A stretch of DNA of 64,000 bases from Sphingomonas sp. R647 (GTDB taxonomy: Bacteria > Pseudomonadota > Alphaproteobacteria > Sphingomonadales > Sphingomonadaceae), in contig NZ_JAIQXT010000009.1 of the NCBI RefSeq assembly GCF_020177055.1, positions 61,340 to 125,339 on the forward strand, read 5' to 3'. A program made the translations under genes and the position numbers. This document shows, in pieces, positions 26,420 to 34,347 of this stretch. The notes below the pieces were generated by a model. That model worked only from the letters and a program-made list of their open reading frames with translations, ran no database searches and was not told the DNA's origin. Position 1 is the first letter of the stretch, and each line of letters opens with the position of its first letter.

Positions 26420-27091
26420 TCAGTAGCGGCGCAGCAGGCCGGCGAGGCGGCCCTGTACGCGCACCTGATCGGGGCGGTAGCGCTGCGGGTCGTAGCTGCG
26501 GTTCGCCGGGTCGAGGCGGACCATGCTGCCTTCGTTCCGGAAATACTTCAGCGTCGCTTCCATCTCATCGATCAGCGCGACCACGATCTCGCCATCGCGC
26601 GCCGTTTCCTGGCGGCGGATCAGCGCATAATCGCCGTCGAAGATCCCGGCCTCGACCATCGAGTCACCGGCGACTTCCAGCGCATAATGATCGCCTGACC
26701 CCAGCAACGCGGCGGGGACGGGGAGCATCGTCGATCCCTCCATCGCCTCGATCGGTACGCCTGCAGCGATGCGGCCGTGGAGCGGGATTTCGATCACGTC
26801 ATTGGCCGGTTGCGGCGCGGGGCGCGGCATCGCGACGACGGTCGACTTGGACGTTGCCGCCTTCTTGGTCTCGCCGCGCTCGGGCATCTTGACCACTTCG
26901 AGCGCACGCGCACGATTGGGCAGGCGACGCAGGAAGCCGCGTTCCTCCAGTGCCGAGATCAGGCGGTGGACGCCCGACTTCGACTTGAGGTCGAGCGCAT
27001 CCTTCATCTCCTCGAACGAGGGCGAAACCCCGGTCTCGGCCAGACGGTCGGCGATGAAGCAGATCAGCTCATGCTGCTTCTTCGTAAGCAT
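26420..27091 (-). CDS. lexA: SOS repressor LexA
   Basis: LexA represses DNA-damage genes and is inactivated by RecA-stimulated self-cleavage. The 223-residue protein has the winged-helix DNA-binding domain (about 1-70, MLTKKQHELICFI, PSFEEMKDALDLKSKSGVHR), a linker, and the S24 peptidase domain with the cleavage bond Ala-Gly in RIAAGVP, the nucleophile in GDSMVEAG and the general-base Lys in ATLKYF. ATG 27091 gives the conserved N-terminus. An SOS box lies 18 bases upstream, so the gene controls itself. A strong terminator follows, and moeA lies upstream on the same strand. Confidence 0.97.
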   Translation of the reverse strand: MLTKKQHELICFIADRLAETGVSPSFEEMKDALDLKSKSGVHRLISALEERGFLRRLPNRARALEVVKMPERGETKKAATSKSTVVAMPRPAPQPANDVIEIPLHGRIAAGVPIEAMEGSTMLPVPAALLGSGDHYALEVAGDSMVEAGIFDGDYALIRRQETARDGEIVVALIDEMEATLKYFRNEGSMVRLDPANRSYDPQRYRPDQVRVQGRLAGLLRRY

Positions 27092-27108
27092 TGGACGTCC
27101 CCTATCAA

Positions 27109-27151
27109 GAACAGACGTGGAACGTTTACGCCTTGTTCCACGGCGCGTCAA
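27109..27151 (-). promoter_or_regulatory. lexA promoter with SOS box
   Basis: On the minus strand a -35-like TTGACG (27146-27151) is followed by a 17-base spacer and a -10-like TAAACG (27123-27128). Immediately after it, overlapping its last base, lies GTTCCACGTCTGTTC (27109-27123), which matches the alphaproteobacterial LexA operator GTTC-N7-GTTC exactly. Its position fits repression by blocking transcription start. Confidence 0.8.
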
Positions 27152-27162
27152 GCGGGTGCGAC

Positions 27163-28347
27163 TCAGCTGATGTCGAGGATTTCCACCGAGTCGCCCGGTG
27201 CGGCCGCCGGAACATGTGGAGCACGTATGATCAGGCAGTCCGACGCGGCCAAAATGCGCAGCATCGAGCTGTCCTGACGGTCGGCGGGGACCACGCCCCG
27301 GTCGCTATGGACCGCGCGGATATGGTCGGCGCGCGGGCCATTGGCGGGCAGCGCTGCGCCGAGAATGGCGGTGCGGCGGCGGGGCAGGGGATCGCTCGCG
27401 CCGCAGAGATAGGCGACCATCGGCAGGACGAAGAGCAATGCGGTGACATGCGCAGACACCGGGTTGCCGGGCAGGCCGAGCACGACGGTATCGCGCATTC
27501 GCCCGGCCATCATCGGCTTGCCGGGACGCATCGCGATCCGCCAGAAATCGATCTCGGTGCCGGCAGCCGCGAGCGCGGGGCGGACGAGGTCATGGTCGCC
27601 GACCGACGCGCCGCCGGTGGTGACGAGTAGGTCGGCGTCGACTGCGGCAAAGGCAGCGGTGAGCGCATCGATCCGGTCGGGGAGGATGCCGAGGTCGATC
27701 AATTCGACCGGCAGCGCGCCGAGCAGCGCGGTGAGCATCGCGCCGTTGCTCTCGGGAAGCTCGCCGGGGCTGACTGGCTCCCCCGCTGCGCGCAACTCGT
27801 CGCCTGTGGCGGCGATGGCGATGCGGATGCGGCGGCGGACGGGCAGGGTGGCGTGGCCCGCGATGGCGGCGAGCGCGATCCGTGCGGGAGTCAGCGGCAG
27901 GCCGGGTGCGATCAGCGTCTCGCCTTGGGTGAAGTCGAGCCCTGCGACGCGGACATGCGCGCCATGGGCGGGCGGGCCTTCGCCATCGAGCGACAGCGTG
28001 TCCCCCTGACGCGCCGCCTCTTCCTGCACCAGGATCGTGTCCGCGCCGTCGGGCATCGCCGCGCCGGTGAAGATGCGCACGGCTTCACCCGGCGCGACCG
28101 ATCCCGCGAACGGGCGCCCCGCCGCGCTTTCGCCAATGACACGCCACGGGCCGGGCGGCTCAGCAAAGCGGATCGCATAGCCATCCATCGCCGATAGCGG
28201 GAGCTCGGGTTGGGTGCGCAGCGCAACCACCGGCGCGGCGGCCCAGCGCCCGGCGGCGTCGCGCAGCGGCACATGCTCGACCGACACCGGGTCGGCCAAT
28301 GCGAACAGGCGTTCTTGCGCTTCGGCTAAAGAGATCATGTCGGCCAT
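27163..28347 (-). CDS. moeA: Molybdopterin molybdenumtransferase MoeA
   Basis: MoeA inserts molybdate into adenylylated molybdopterin in the last step of molybdenum-cofactor synthesis. The 394-residue protein has the N-terminal substrate segment RTQPELPLSAMDGYAI, FTGAAMPDGADT, the MoCF-like domain with TTGGASVGDHDL and GLPGNPVSAHV, and a C-terminal beta domain. Two ATGs (28347, 28338) are possible; the first is used. It lies just upstream of lexA. moaC is separated from it by the PilZ gene, so the two cofactor genes are close but not adjacent. Confidence 0.95.
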   Translation of the reverse strand: MADMISLAEAQERLFALADPVSVEHVPLRDAAGRWAAAPVVALRTQPELPLSAMDGYAIRFAEPPGPWRVIGESAAGRPFAGSVAPGEAVRIFTGAAMPDGADTILVQEEAARQGDTLSLDGEGPPAHGAHVRVAGLDFTQGETLIAPGLPLTPARIALAAIAGHATLPVRRRIRIAIAATGDELRAAGEPVSPGELPESNGAMLTALLGALPVELIDLGILPDRIDALTAAFAAVDADLLVTTGGASVGDHDLVRPALAAAGTEIDFWRIAMRPGKPMMAGRMRDTVVLGLPGNPVSAHVTALLFVLPMVAYLCGASDPLPRRRTAILGAALPANGPRADHIRAVHSDRGVVPADRQDSSMLRILAASDCLIIRAPHVPAAAPGDSVEILDIS

Positions 28348-28385
28348 GGCCCCGATTAGCCGGGGCGAGGCCTATGGTCGAGGCG

Positions 28386-29327
28386 TCACCGGGGCCGCGC
28401 GGACTCGCTCAGCCGTGCCATTTCGTGCGGGCGCAGCGGCAGGCGGAATTCGGCGACGTGGCGCGCGCCGTGGCATTCGATCACGCGGATCGGCCAGCCG
28501 CCGATCTGCGGCAGCGACAGCCACAGGCCGCACAGCGGCGCGAATTCGGTATCGCTCTCGAACTCGACCAGCGCGTTGCTGAGCGAAGTGATTTGCGCGT
28601 TCCACCAGCTGCTGCCCGAGCGGACATGCGTCGCCGCGTCGAGCCGGATCGCGTTCTTGACCGCACCCAGCGGCGACACGCTCCCGACCATCGGCTCGTG
28701 CGCGACCGGCGGGCGGCGATCGGCGACCTGACGCAGCCACGGCATCAGGATCTGCCAGCCAATCTCCTCGGCAAAGGCGATCCCCGCCTGGCCATGTTCG
28801 ATCCAGCGGATCTCGCCCGCGATCGGGCGTAGCCCGTCGAGCGTGATCTCCACGACCTCACCGACCTTCAGCGATGCGCGGATCTCGATGCCGAGGCCAG
28901 CGGGGGAGAGGTTGCGGGTCCAAGCGAAATCGACCTGATCGCCGTGACGCAGGCACAGCCGCTGGCGCAGCTCGATCCGCGGCATCTGGCGACGTTCGGC
29001 GGGCAGTGCGGCGAGGCATCGGGCGAGCGCCGCGACCACATCCAGCGGCGCGTCGAAGCGGAAGGCGAGCGAATCGGGATCGTCGCCGACCACCGACCCC
29101 TCCGCGCTGACGCCGAAGGGCAACTCCATCGTGGCGCGTTCGCCATGGGTGATCGGCCCGGTGACGGTCAGGGTCGCGCCGGCGGAGGTAATGCGGTGGA
29201 TGAAACAGTCGCGCGTGCCATGCGCGCCAACCAACCGGCCATGCGCGGCGTTCTCGCCGTTACCCGGCTGAACCGGATCGAGCCCGCCCGATAATGAAAA
29301 TATGGCCGACCGCCCCAAACTCGACAT
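28386..29327 (-). CDS. Multi-domain PilZ protein
   Basis: The 313-residue protein appears to hold three PilZ-like beta-barrels. The first (about 20-95) and third (about 225-305) are degenerate. The second (about 110-190) has both cyclic di-GMP motifs, RxxxR as RIELR and NxSxxG as NLSPAG, followed by GEIRWIEHGQAGIAF. Tandem degenerate and intact copies suggest one ligand-binding domain with structural partners. ATG 29327 is preferred over TTG 29339. No membrane segment is evident. It lies between moeA and moaC, separated from moaC by a large palindrome. Confidence 0.82.
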   Translation of the reverse strand: MSSLGRSAIFSLSGGLDPVQPGNGENAAHGRLVGAHGTRDCFIHRITSAGATLTVTGPITHGERATMELPFGVSAEGSVVGDDPDSLAFRFDAPLDVVAALARCLAALPAERRQMPRIELRQRLCLRHGDQVDFAWTRNLSPAGLGIEIRASLKVGEVVEITLDGLRPIAGEIRWIEHGQAGIAFAEEIGWQILMPWLRQVADRRPPVAHEPMVGSVSPLGAVKNAIRLDAATHVRSGSSWWNAQITSLSNALVEFESDTEFAPLCGLWLSLPQIGGWPIRVIECHGARHVAEFRLPLRPHEMARLSESARPR

Positions 29328-29433
29328 AACGCCCCACAACTGAACGAAAAATATGTGGGGCCTGCGGCATCAAGATTCGCTGAGCGAGCGCGGTAAGGGG
29401 CGGGTTAACCCTGCTTGGCGTGCCAGTTTCGAT

Positions 29434-29485
29434 ATCCTCCCCCGCCAGGGGGAGGTGGCGCCGCCTCCCCCTGGCGGGGGAGGAT
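29434..29485. repeat. Large near-perfect palindrome
   Basis: A 52-base near-perfect palindrome has outer arms ATCCTCCCCCGCCAGG and CCTGGCGGGGGAGGAT, with further pairing towards a GGCGCC centre. It sits seven bases past the moaC stop and may terminate the trpC-moaC transcript; it also resembles the CCTCCCCC-type hairpins at 15039 and 8134. Confidence 0.75.
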
Positions 29486-29491
29486 TATGTC

Positions 29492-29962
29492 CTAGTCGGC
29501 GTGCCAGTCGCCGGACTTGCCGCCGCGCTTTTCGATCAGCCGCACTGCGCCGATCTCCATCGTGCGGTCGAGCGCCTTGGCCATGTCGTACACGGTCAGC
29601 AGCGCGACGGTGACGGCGGTCAGCGCCTCCATCTCCACGCCCGTCCGCCCGGTCAGGCCGACGGTCGCGGTGGCGGTGACGCCGCTGTCGTCGGGGACCA
29701 GGTCGAGCGTGACCTTGCTCAGCGCGAGCGGGTGGCAGAGTGGGATCAGGTCGCTGGTCTTCTTCGCCGCCATGATCCCGGCGATGCGCGCGACGGCGAT
29801 GACATCGCCTTTTTTGAGCAGTCCGTTGCGGATCGCCGCAGCGGCCTCCGCCGACATCGTGATCCGCCCGGTCGCGATCGCGACGCGCTCCGTCTCGGCC
29901 TTCCCGCCGACATCGACCATGCGCGCCGCGCCGGTGTCGTCGAGATGGGTGAGGTCGCTCAC
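29492..29962 (-). CDS. moaC: Cyclic pyranopterin monophosphate synthase MoaC
   Basis: MoaC acts with MoaA in the first step of molybdenum-cofactor synthesis, forming cPMP. The 156-residue length is normal. Conserved pieces are MVDVGGK near the N-terminus, KKTSDLIPLCHPLAL, and GLTGRTGVEMEALTAV. The start is a GTG at 29962 that overlaps the trpC stop (GTGA), so translation is coupled to trpC. A large palindrome lies after the stop. Placing moaC behind trpC and trpD is common in sphingomonads. Confidence 0.96.
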   Translation of the reverse strand: MSDLTHLDDTGAARMVDVGGKAETERVAIATGRITMSAEAAAAIRNGLLKKGDVIAVARIAGIMAAKKTSDLIPLCHPLALSKVTLDLVPDDSGVTATATVGLTGRTGVEMEALTAVTVALLTVYDMAKALDRTMEIGAVRLIEKRGGKSGDWHAD

Positions 29963-30744
29963 CCGATCATCGCCCGCGTCGCCGCCTCGACATCGTCCTG
30001 CCGCATCAGCGACTCGCCGATCAGGAAACAGCGCACGCCCCGCTCAGCCATCGCGTCGAGGTCGGCGCGGGCGGTCAGTCCGCTTTCGGCGACGAAGGTG
30101 CAGCCGTCGGGCGCGCGGCCGACCAGTTCATAGGTGCGGTCGAACGAGACGGTGAAGTCCTTGAGATTGCGATTGTTCACCCCGATCAGCCGCGAGCGGA
30201 GCGCCAGCGCGCGGTCGAGCTCTTCGGCGTCATGCACTTCGACCAGCACATCCATGCCCAGGCCGATCGCCGCATCCTCGATCTCCGCCATCTGCGCGTC
30301 TTCGAGCGCGGCGACGATGATGAGGATCGCGTCGGCGCCGATGCTGCGCGCCTCCAGCACCTGCCACGGATCGACCATGAAATCCTTGCGGATCACCGGC
30401 AGCGGACAGGCGGCGCGCGCGGCGATCAGATAGTCTTCATGCCCCTGAAAGAACGGCGCATCGGTCAGCACCGACAGACACGCCGCGCCGCCGGCGGCAT
30501 AGGCGCGGGCGTGCGCGGGAGGATCGAAATCGGCGCGGATCAGCCCCTTGGAGGGCGAGGCCTTCTTGATCTCCGCGATCAGGCCGTATCCGTTCGCCGC
30601 CTTGGCATCCAAAGCGGCGCGAAAGCCGCGCGGTGGGGTTTGCGCCATCGCCAGCGCCTGAAGGTCCGCCAGCGACGTCGTCGCCCTGCGGTCCGCCACT
30701 TCGCCGCGCTTCACCGCGATGATTTCATCCAGCATCGTGCTCAT
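29959..30744 (-). CDS. trpC: Indole-3-glycerol-phosphate synthase
   Basis: TrpC catalyses the fifth step of tryptophan synthesis, closing the indole ring. The 261-residue TIM barrel shows EIKKASPSKGLIRADFDP, the phosphate-binding loops, GVNNRNLKDF and FVAESGL. It is a monofunctional TrpC (no TrpF fusion). ATG 30744 overlaps the trpD stop by four bases (ATGA), and moaC overlaps its own stop, making trpD-trpC-moaC a tightly coupled unit. Confidence 0.97.
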   Translation of the reverse strand: MSTMLDEIIAVKRGEVADRRATTSLADLQALAMAQTPPRGFRAALDAKAANGYGLIAEIKKASPSKGLIRADFDPPAHARAYAAGGAACLSVLTDAPFFQGHEDYLIAARAACPLPVIRKDFMVDPWQVLEARSIGADAILIIVAALEDAQMAEIEDAAIGLGMDVLVEVHDAEELDRALALRSRLIGVNNRNLKDFTVSFDRTYELVGRAPDGCTFVAESGLTARADLDAMAERGVRCFLIGESLMRQDDVEAATRAMIG

Positions 30745-31736
30745 GCGGCGGCGATCCAGCAGTCGAGCAGCGCTTTGGCAAGCCCCTTGTCGATTGTCTC
30801 GGCCGCTTCCTCCGCGCCTTCGCGCAGATCGATCGCTTCACCTGCGACGACCAGCGCCGCAGCTGCGTTGAACAGCACGGCGTCGCGATAGGCCCCGCGC
30901 TCGCCGTCGAGCAGGCGGCGGAGCGCTGCGGCATTTTCCTGCGCATCGCCACCGCGCAGTGCGGACAGCGGGTGGGCGGACAGGCCGGCATCGGCGGGCG
31001 TCACGCGCGCGGGCAGGCTGACATCGCCGATGCTGACCACCAGCGAGCCGCCTTCCGGCGACAGCTCGTCCAGCCCCTCTTCACCCGCGACGATTGCCGC
31101 GCCCTTGACGCCCAGCTGCGCCAAAGCCTCGGCATAGATCGGCGCATAATCGGGGCGGGCGATGCCGATCAGCTGGCGCTGCACCCCCGCCGGATTGGCG
31201 AGCGGCCCCATCAGGTTGAAGATCGTGCGCCGCCCGATGCGCTTGCGGATCGGGGCGACGCGCGCCATCGCCGGGTGGTGCTTCGCCGCGAACAGGAACG
31301 CGATGCCGAGGTCGTTGAGATGCGCTTCGGCATTGGCGGCAGCGCGGTCGAGGTCGAGGCCGAGTGCCTCCAGCGTGTCCGCCGCACCCGATTTGGAGCT
31401 CGCCGCGCGGTTGCCATGCTTGGCGACCGGCACGCCCGCTGCCGCGACAACGATCGCGACGGCAGTCGATACGTTGAGCGTGTGATGCCCGTCGCCGCCG
31501 GTGCCGCATACGTCAATCGCGTTGGCGGGGGCGCTGACCGGGATCACCCGCGCGCGCATCGCCCGCGCGGCTTCGGCGATCTCGATGCTGGTTTCGCCGC
31601 GATCGGATAGGGCGATCAGGAACGCCTCGATCTCGTCCTCGGCGGCGCGGCCATCGAGGATATCGGCGAACGCCTGCGCGGCGCTTTCGCGTGCGAGCGG
31701 GCTGGTTGGATCGGGGAGGAGGCTGAAGTTGGTCAC
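30741..31736 (-). CDS. trpD: Anthranilate phosphoribosyltransferase
   Basis: TrpD attaches phosphoribose to anthranilate in the second step of tryptophan synthesis. The 331-residue protein has the PRPP-binding loop DVCGTGGDGHHTLNVST, KHGNRAASSKSGAAD and the FLFAAKHHPAM segment. GTG 31736 is the likely start (TNFSLLPDPTSPLARES follows); a frame extending to 31775 has no supporting residues. trpC overlaps its stop. A PilZ gene separates it from trpG upstream. Confidence 0.95.
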   Translation of the reverse strand: MTNFSLLPDPTSPLARESAAQAFADILDGRAAEDEIEAFLIALSDRGETSIEIAEAARAMRARVIPVSAPANAIDVCGTGGDGHHTLNVSTAVAIVVAAAGVPVAKHGNRAASSKSGAADTLEALGLDLDRAAANAEAHLNDLGIAFLFAAKHHPAMARVAPIRKRIGRRTIFNLMGPLANPAGVQRQLIGIARPDYAPIYAEALAQLGVKGAAIVAGEEGLDELSPEGGSLVVSIGDVSLPARVTPADAGLSAHPLSALRGGDAQENAAALRRLLDGERGAYRDAVLFNAAAALVVAGEAIDLREGAEEAAETIDKGLAKALLDCWIAAA

Positions 31737-31812
31737 GCCGTCTCTATTCCGGCGCGCGCGGCTCAAGTCGAGCAATTCCTGTTATGCGTCGGGCAAGCGC
31801 GGGCGCATGGGG

Positions 31813-32205
31813 TCAGCGCCGATACGGGCTGCTGAGGTCGCGTACCCAGCCTGCGGTCGCGCCCTGATTGGTCACCTGGGTCGGGCGCGGCGTGGGCGGA
31901 GCGATGATCGCCTTTGACCGCGCTGCGTCGGGGTCGATCTTTTCGGCAAAGCGCAGCCCCGCCAGATCGTCCTTCACCCACACGACGGTTGCGCCGACCG
32001 CCTTGAGCACGCCGACCGAGACCAGTACGGTCGCGCCGGGCCGTAACGTACCCGCGCGGTCGATTCGCGCACCGCCAGCCGACAGGTCCTTGATCCGGTG
32101 CTTGGTGGGCGCACCGCCACCAAAGCCGCAAATCTCAGCACCCAACAGCACCTGCTGGCGCGGCATTCGAGGGGGGAGAGATTCGTGGATCGCTGGTTCG
32201 CCCAT
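31813..32205 (-). CDS. PilZ-like domain protein inside the trp cluster
   Basis: This 130-residue protein has a PilZ-like barrel: a DxSxxG motif as DLSAGG, then LRPGATVLVSVG and VVWVKDDLAGLRFAE. The N-terminal arm reads PRMPRQQ, an RxxR rather than the usual RxxxR, so cyclic di-GMP binding is less certain. ATG 32205 is preferred to a start 13 codons upstream. It lies between trpG and trpD on the same strand with gaps of about 104 and 76 bases, so it may be co-transcribed. The link to tryptophan synthesis is positional only. Confidence 0.78.
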   Translation of the reverse strand: MGEPAIHESLPPRMPRQQVLLGAEICGFGGGAPTKHRIKDLSAGGARIDRAGTLRPGATVLVSVGVLKAVGATVVWVKDDLAGLRFAEKIDPDAARSKAIIAPPTPRPTQVTNQGATAGWVRDLSSPYRR

Positions 32206-32309
32206 GGTTTGACCTTCCGGCTCCGCGCGAACGCGGACCCGCAATTACGACTTAGGCGAAGATGGTAGCGCCAATGGGTTAAGCCGGTGTTGACTGCGGC
32301 CCGGGGATT

Positions 32310-32894
32310 TCACGCCAGTGTTTTTGCGTCGAGCCCGGCGATCTTCATGAAATTCGCCAGCATCGCATGGCCATGTTCCGTCGCGATACTCTCCGGGTGG
32401 AACTGGACCGAGTGGATCGGAAGATCTCGGTGGCGGAACGCCATGACGCTGCCGTCCGATGCGGTCGCGTTGACCACCAGTGCATCGGGAATCTCGGTGA
32501 CGATCAGCGAGTGGTAGCGCGTGGCGGTGAAGGGGCTGGGCAGTCCTTCGAACAGGCCGGTGCCGTCATGGCTGACCGGGGACGTCTTGCCGTGCATCAG
32601 ACCGCCGCGCACCACCTTGCCCCCGAAATGCTGGCCGATCGACTGGTGGCCAAGGCACACGCCGAGCAGCGGCTTGCCCGCCTCGGCACACGCGGCGACG
32701 AGGTCGAGGCTGATCCCCGCTTCGTTCGGGGTGCGCGGGCCGGGGGAGAGCAGGAATGCCTGCGCGTTGCTGGCGATCGCCTCCTGCGCGGTCAGCGCGT
32801 CGTTGCGCACTACCTTCACTTCCGCGCCCAACTCCATCAGGTAGTGGACGAGGTTCCAGGTGAAGCTGTCGTAATTGTCGATGACGAGGATCAT
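32310..32894 (-). CDS. trpG: Anthranilate synthase glutamine amidotransferase component
   Basis: TrpG/PabA supplies ammonia from glutamine to anthranilate synthase (or 4-amino-4-deoxychorismate synthase). The 194-residue class I amidotransferase starts MILVIDNYDSFTWNLV and has the nucleophile Cys in GVCLGHQSIGQ, plus the His-Glu pair in FHPESIATEHG. No trpE or pabB is adjacent: a divergent gene lies upstream, so the partner subunit must be elsewhere. TrpG and PabA cannot be separated from sequence alone, and one protein often serves both pathways. Confidence 0.95.
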   Translation of the reverse strand: MILVIDNYDSFTWNLVHYLMELGAEVKVVRNDALTAQEAIASNAQAFLLSPGPRTPNEAGISLDLVAACAEAGKPLLGVCLGHQSIGQHFGGKVVRGGLMHGKTSPVSHDGTGLFEGLPSPFTATRYHSLIVTEIPDALVVNATASDGSVMAFRHRDLPIHSVQFHPESIATEHGHAMLANFMKIAGLDAKTLA

Positions 32895-32970
32895 GGATTC
32901 ACCGCTAGTGCGTTCCGTGCCGAAATGCCATAACATACCCGAAACTCGAAAGGTGAAATGAGGAGCGGAT

Positions 32971-33537
32971 ATGCGGCTGGACGAGGCACGGATCGCGCCG
33001 ACGCGCGACGAGGAATGGGACGACGAGCAGCGCCGGGTACTGGCATCGCATATCGAACGCGGATCGGTCCTCAACATCTTTCGCACGATGGCGGTCAAGC
33101 CGAAGGCGCTGGAACGCTTTCTGACGTGGGGCAGCTATATTCTCGGTCGATCGAACAGCCTTCCGGCCCGCGAGCGCGAACTGGCGATCCTGCGCACCGG
33201 TTGGAATTGCCGTTCGGGTTATGAATGGACCCAGCATGTACCGATCGGGATTCGCGCCGGGCTGTCGGACGCAGAGATTGAGGGGATCAAGCATGGCGCG
33301 GACGCGGGCGGCTGGGCGCAGGGGGACGTAGCGATCCTGAACGCGGTCGACGATCTTACCGGCGATTTCCATATTTCCGACGCCAGCTGGACTGCACTGT
33401 CCACCCATTTCAGCCGTGAGCAGTGCATGGACCTTGTCTATACCGTCGGTCAGTACACGCAGGTGTCGATGGCGCTGAACAGCTTTGGGGTTCAGCTTGA
33501 TCCGGGCCAGACGCTCGATAAGGACTTTCCGCGATGA
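32971..33537 (+). CDS. Carboxymuconolactone decarboxylase/AhpD-family protein
   Basis: This 188-residue helical protein fits the carboxymuconolactone decarboxylase family: FLTWGSYILGRSNSLPARERELAILRTGW followed in pieces by NCRSGYEWTQHV and GLSDAEI. AhpD-type peroxidase members carry CxxC; here only one Cys is present in CRSGYEWTQH, so the redox form is unlikely. AGGAG lies before ATG 32971. Its stop overlaps the start of the SDR gene (ATGA), so the two proteins probably act together in breakdown of a small organic acid or lactone; the substrate is unknown. Confidence 0.88.
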   Translation: MRLDEARIAPTRDEEWDDEQRRVLASHIERGSVLNIFRTMAVKPKALERFLTWGSYILGRSNSLPARERELAILRTGWNCRSGYEWTQHVPIGIRAGLSDAEIEGIKHGADAGGWAQGDVAILNAVDDLTGDFHISDASWTALSTHFSREQCMDLVYTVGQYTQVSMALNSFGVQLDPGQTLDKDFPR

Positions 33538-34319
33538 GGCTGGCGGGCAAGGTCGCGCTTGTTGCCGGGGCGGGGCAGATGCCAGGCGAGACGCGCGGCA
33601 ATGGTCGCGCGATCGCCGAACGCTTCGCGGCGGAGGGCGCGCAGGTGCTGTGCATGGACCGGTTGCTCGACCGCGCCGAGGCGACAGCGACTGCGATCGG
33701 CGAGGCGGCGGTCGCGATGTCGGGAGACGTGACTCAGGCTGAAGACTGCGCCGCGGCGGTCGCGCTGGCGGTCGAGCGGTTCGGGCGGATCGACATCCTG
33801 GTCAACAATGTCGGCATCGGCGGTGGCGACGGTCCGGCCCATGCGCTCGAAGAAGCCGCATTCGACCGCATCATGGCGGTGAATTTGAAGGGTGGGTGGC
33901 TGATGACCCGCGCCGCGCTGGCGCCAATGCGCGCGCAGCGCGGCGGGGCGATCGTCAACATCTCGTCGCTCGCCAGCCTCGCCGGCGGATTTCAGATGGC
34001 CTATGAAGTGTCGAAGGCGGCGATGAACCGGATGACGCTCTCGGTCGCCAACGCCAATGCCGGGCGGGGCATCCGCTGCAACGCGATCCTGCCGGGGTTT
34101 CTGGATACGCCGATGGCCGTCGCCGGAATTGCCGGGGCGACCGGGCGGAGCACCGACGCGGTGCGCGCTGAGCGGAATGCGCGCGTTCCGCTCGGCGGGC
34201 GGATGGGCGATGCGTCCGACACCGCCAATGCGGCGCTGTTCCTCGCGTCGGACGAGGCGCGCTTCATCACCGGCGTGCTGCTCCCGGTGGATGGCGGCAT
34301 GGCGACGCGGGTCGGGTGA
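33534..34319 (+). CDS. Short-chain dehydrogenase/reductase
   Basis: The 261-residue SDR oxidoreductase has a Rossmann fold with an unusual cofactor loop (GAGQMPGETRGNGRAIAE, longer than the usual TGxxxGIG), NNVGIGGGDG, the catalytic Ser in NISSLASLAG and YEVSK with the Tyr/Lys pair. The C-terminus is the standard LPVDGGMATRVG. It is translationally coupled to the carboxymuconolactone decarboxylase-like gene. The substrate is not evident. Confidence 0.93.
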   Translation: MRLAGKVALVAGAGQMPGETRGNGRAIAERFAAEGAQVLCMDRLLDRAEATATAIGEAAVAMSGDVTQAEDCAAAVALAVERFGRIDILVNNVGIGGGDGPAHALEEAAFDRIMAVNLKGGWLMTRAALAPMRAQRGGAIVNISSLASLAGGFQMAYEVSKAAMNRMTLSVANANAGRGIRCNAILPGFLDTPMAVAGIAGATGRSTDAVRAERNARVPLGGRMGDASDTANAALFLASDEARFITGVLLPVDGGMATRVG

Positions 34320-34341
34320 CGCAGCGTCAATAACCCGCGTC
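34304..34341. terminator. Compound hairpin between convergent genes
   Basis: An outer stem GACGCGGGT (34304-34312) with ACCCGCGTC (34333-34341) encloses an inner TGACG-CAG-CGTCA hairpin (34317-34329). It spans the SDR stop and the 28-base gap before the carotenoid oxygenase end, and could stop transcription from both sides. Confidence 0.5.
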
Positions 34342-34347
34342 GTGGCG

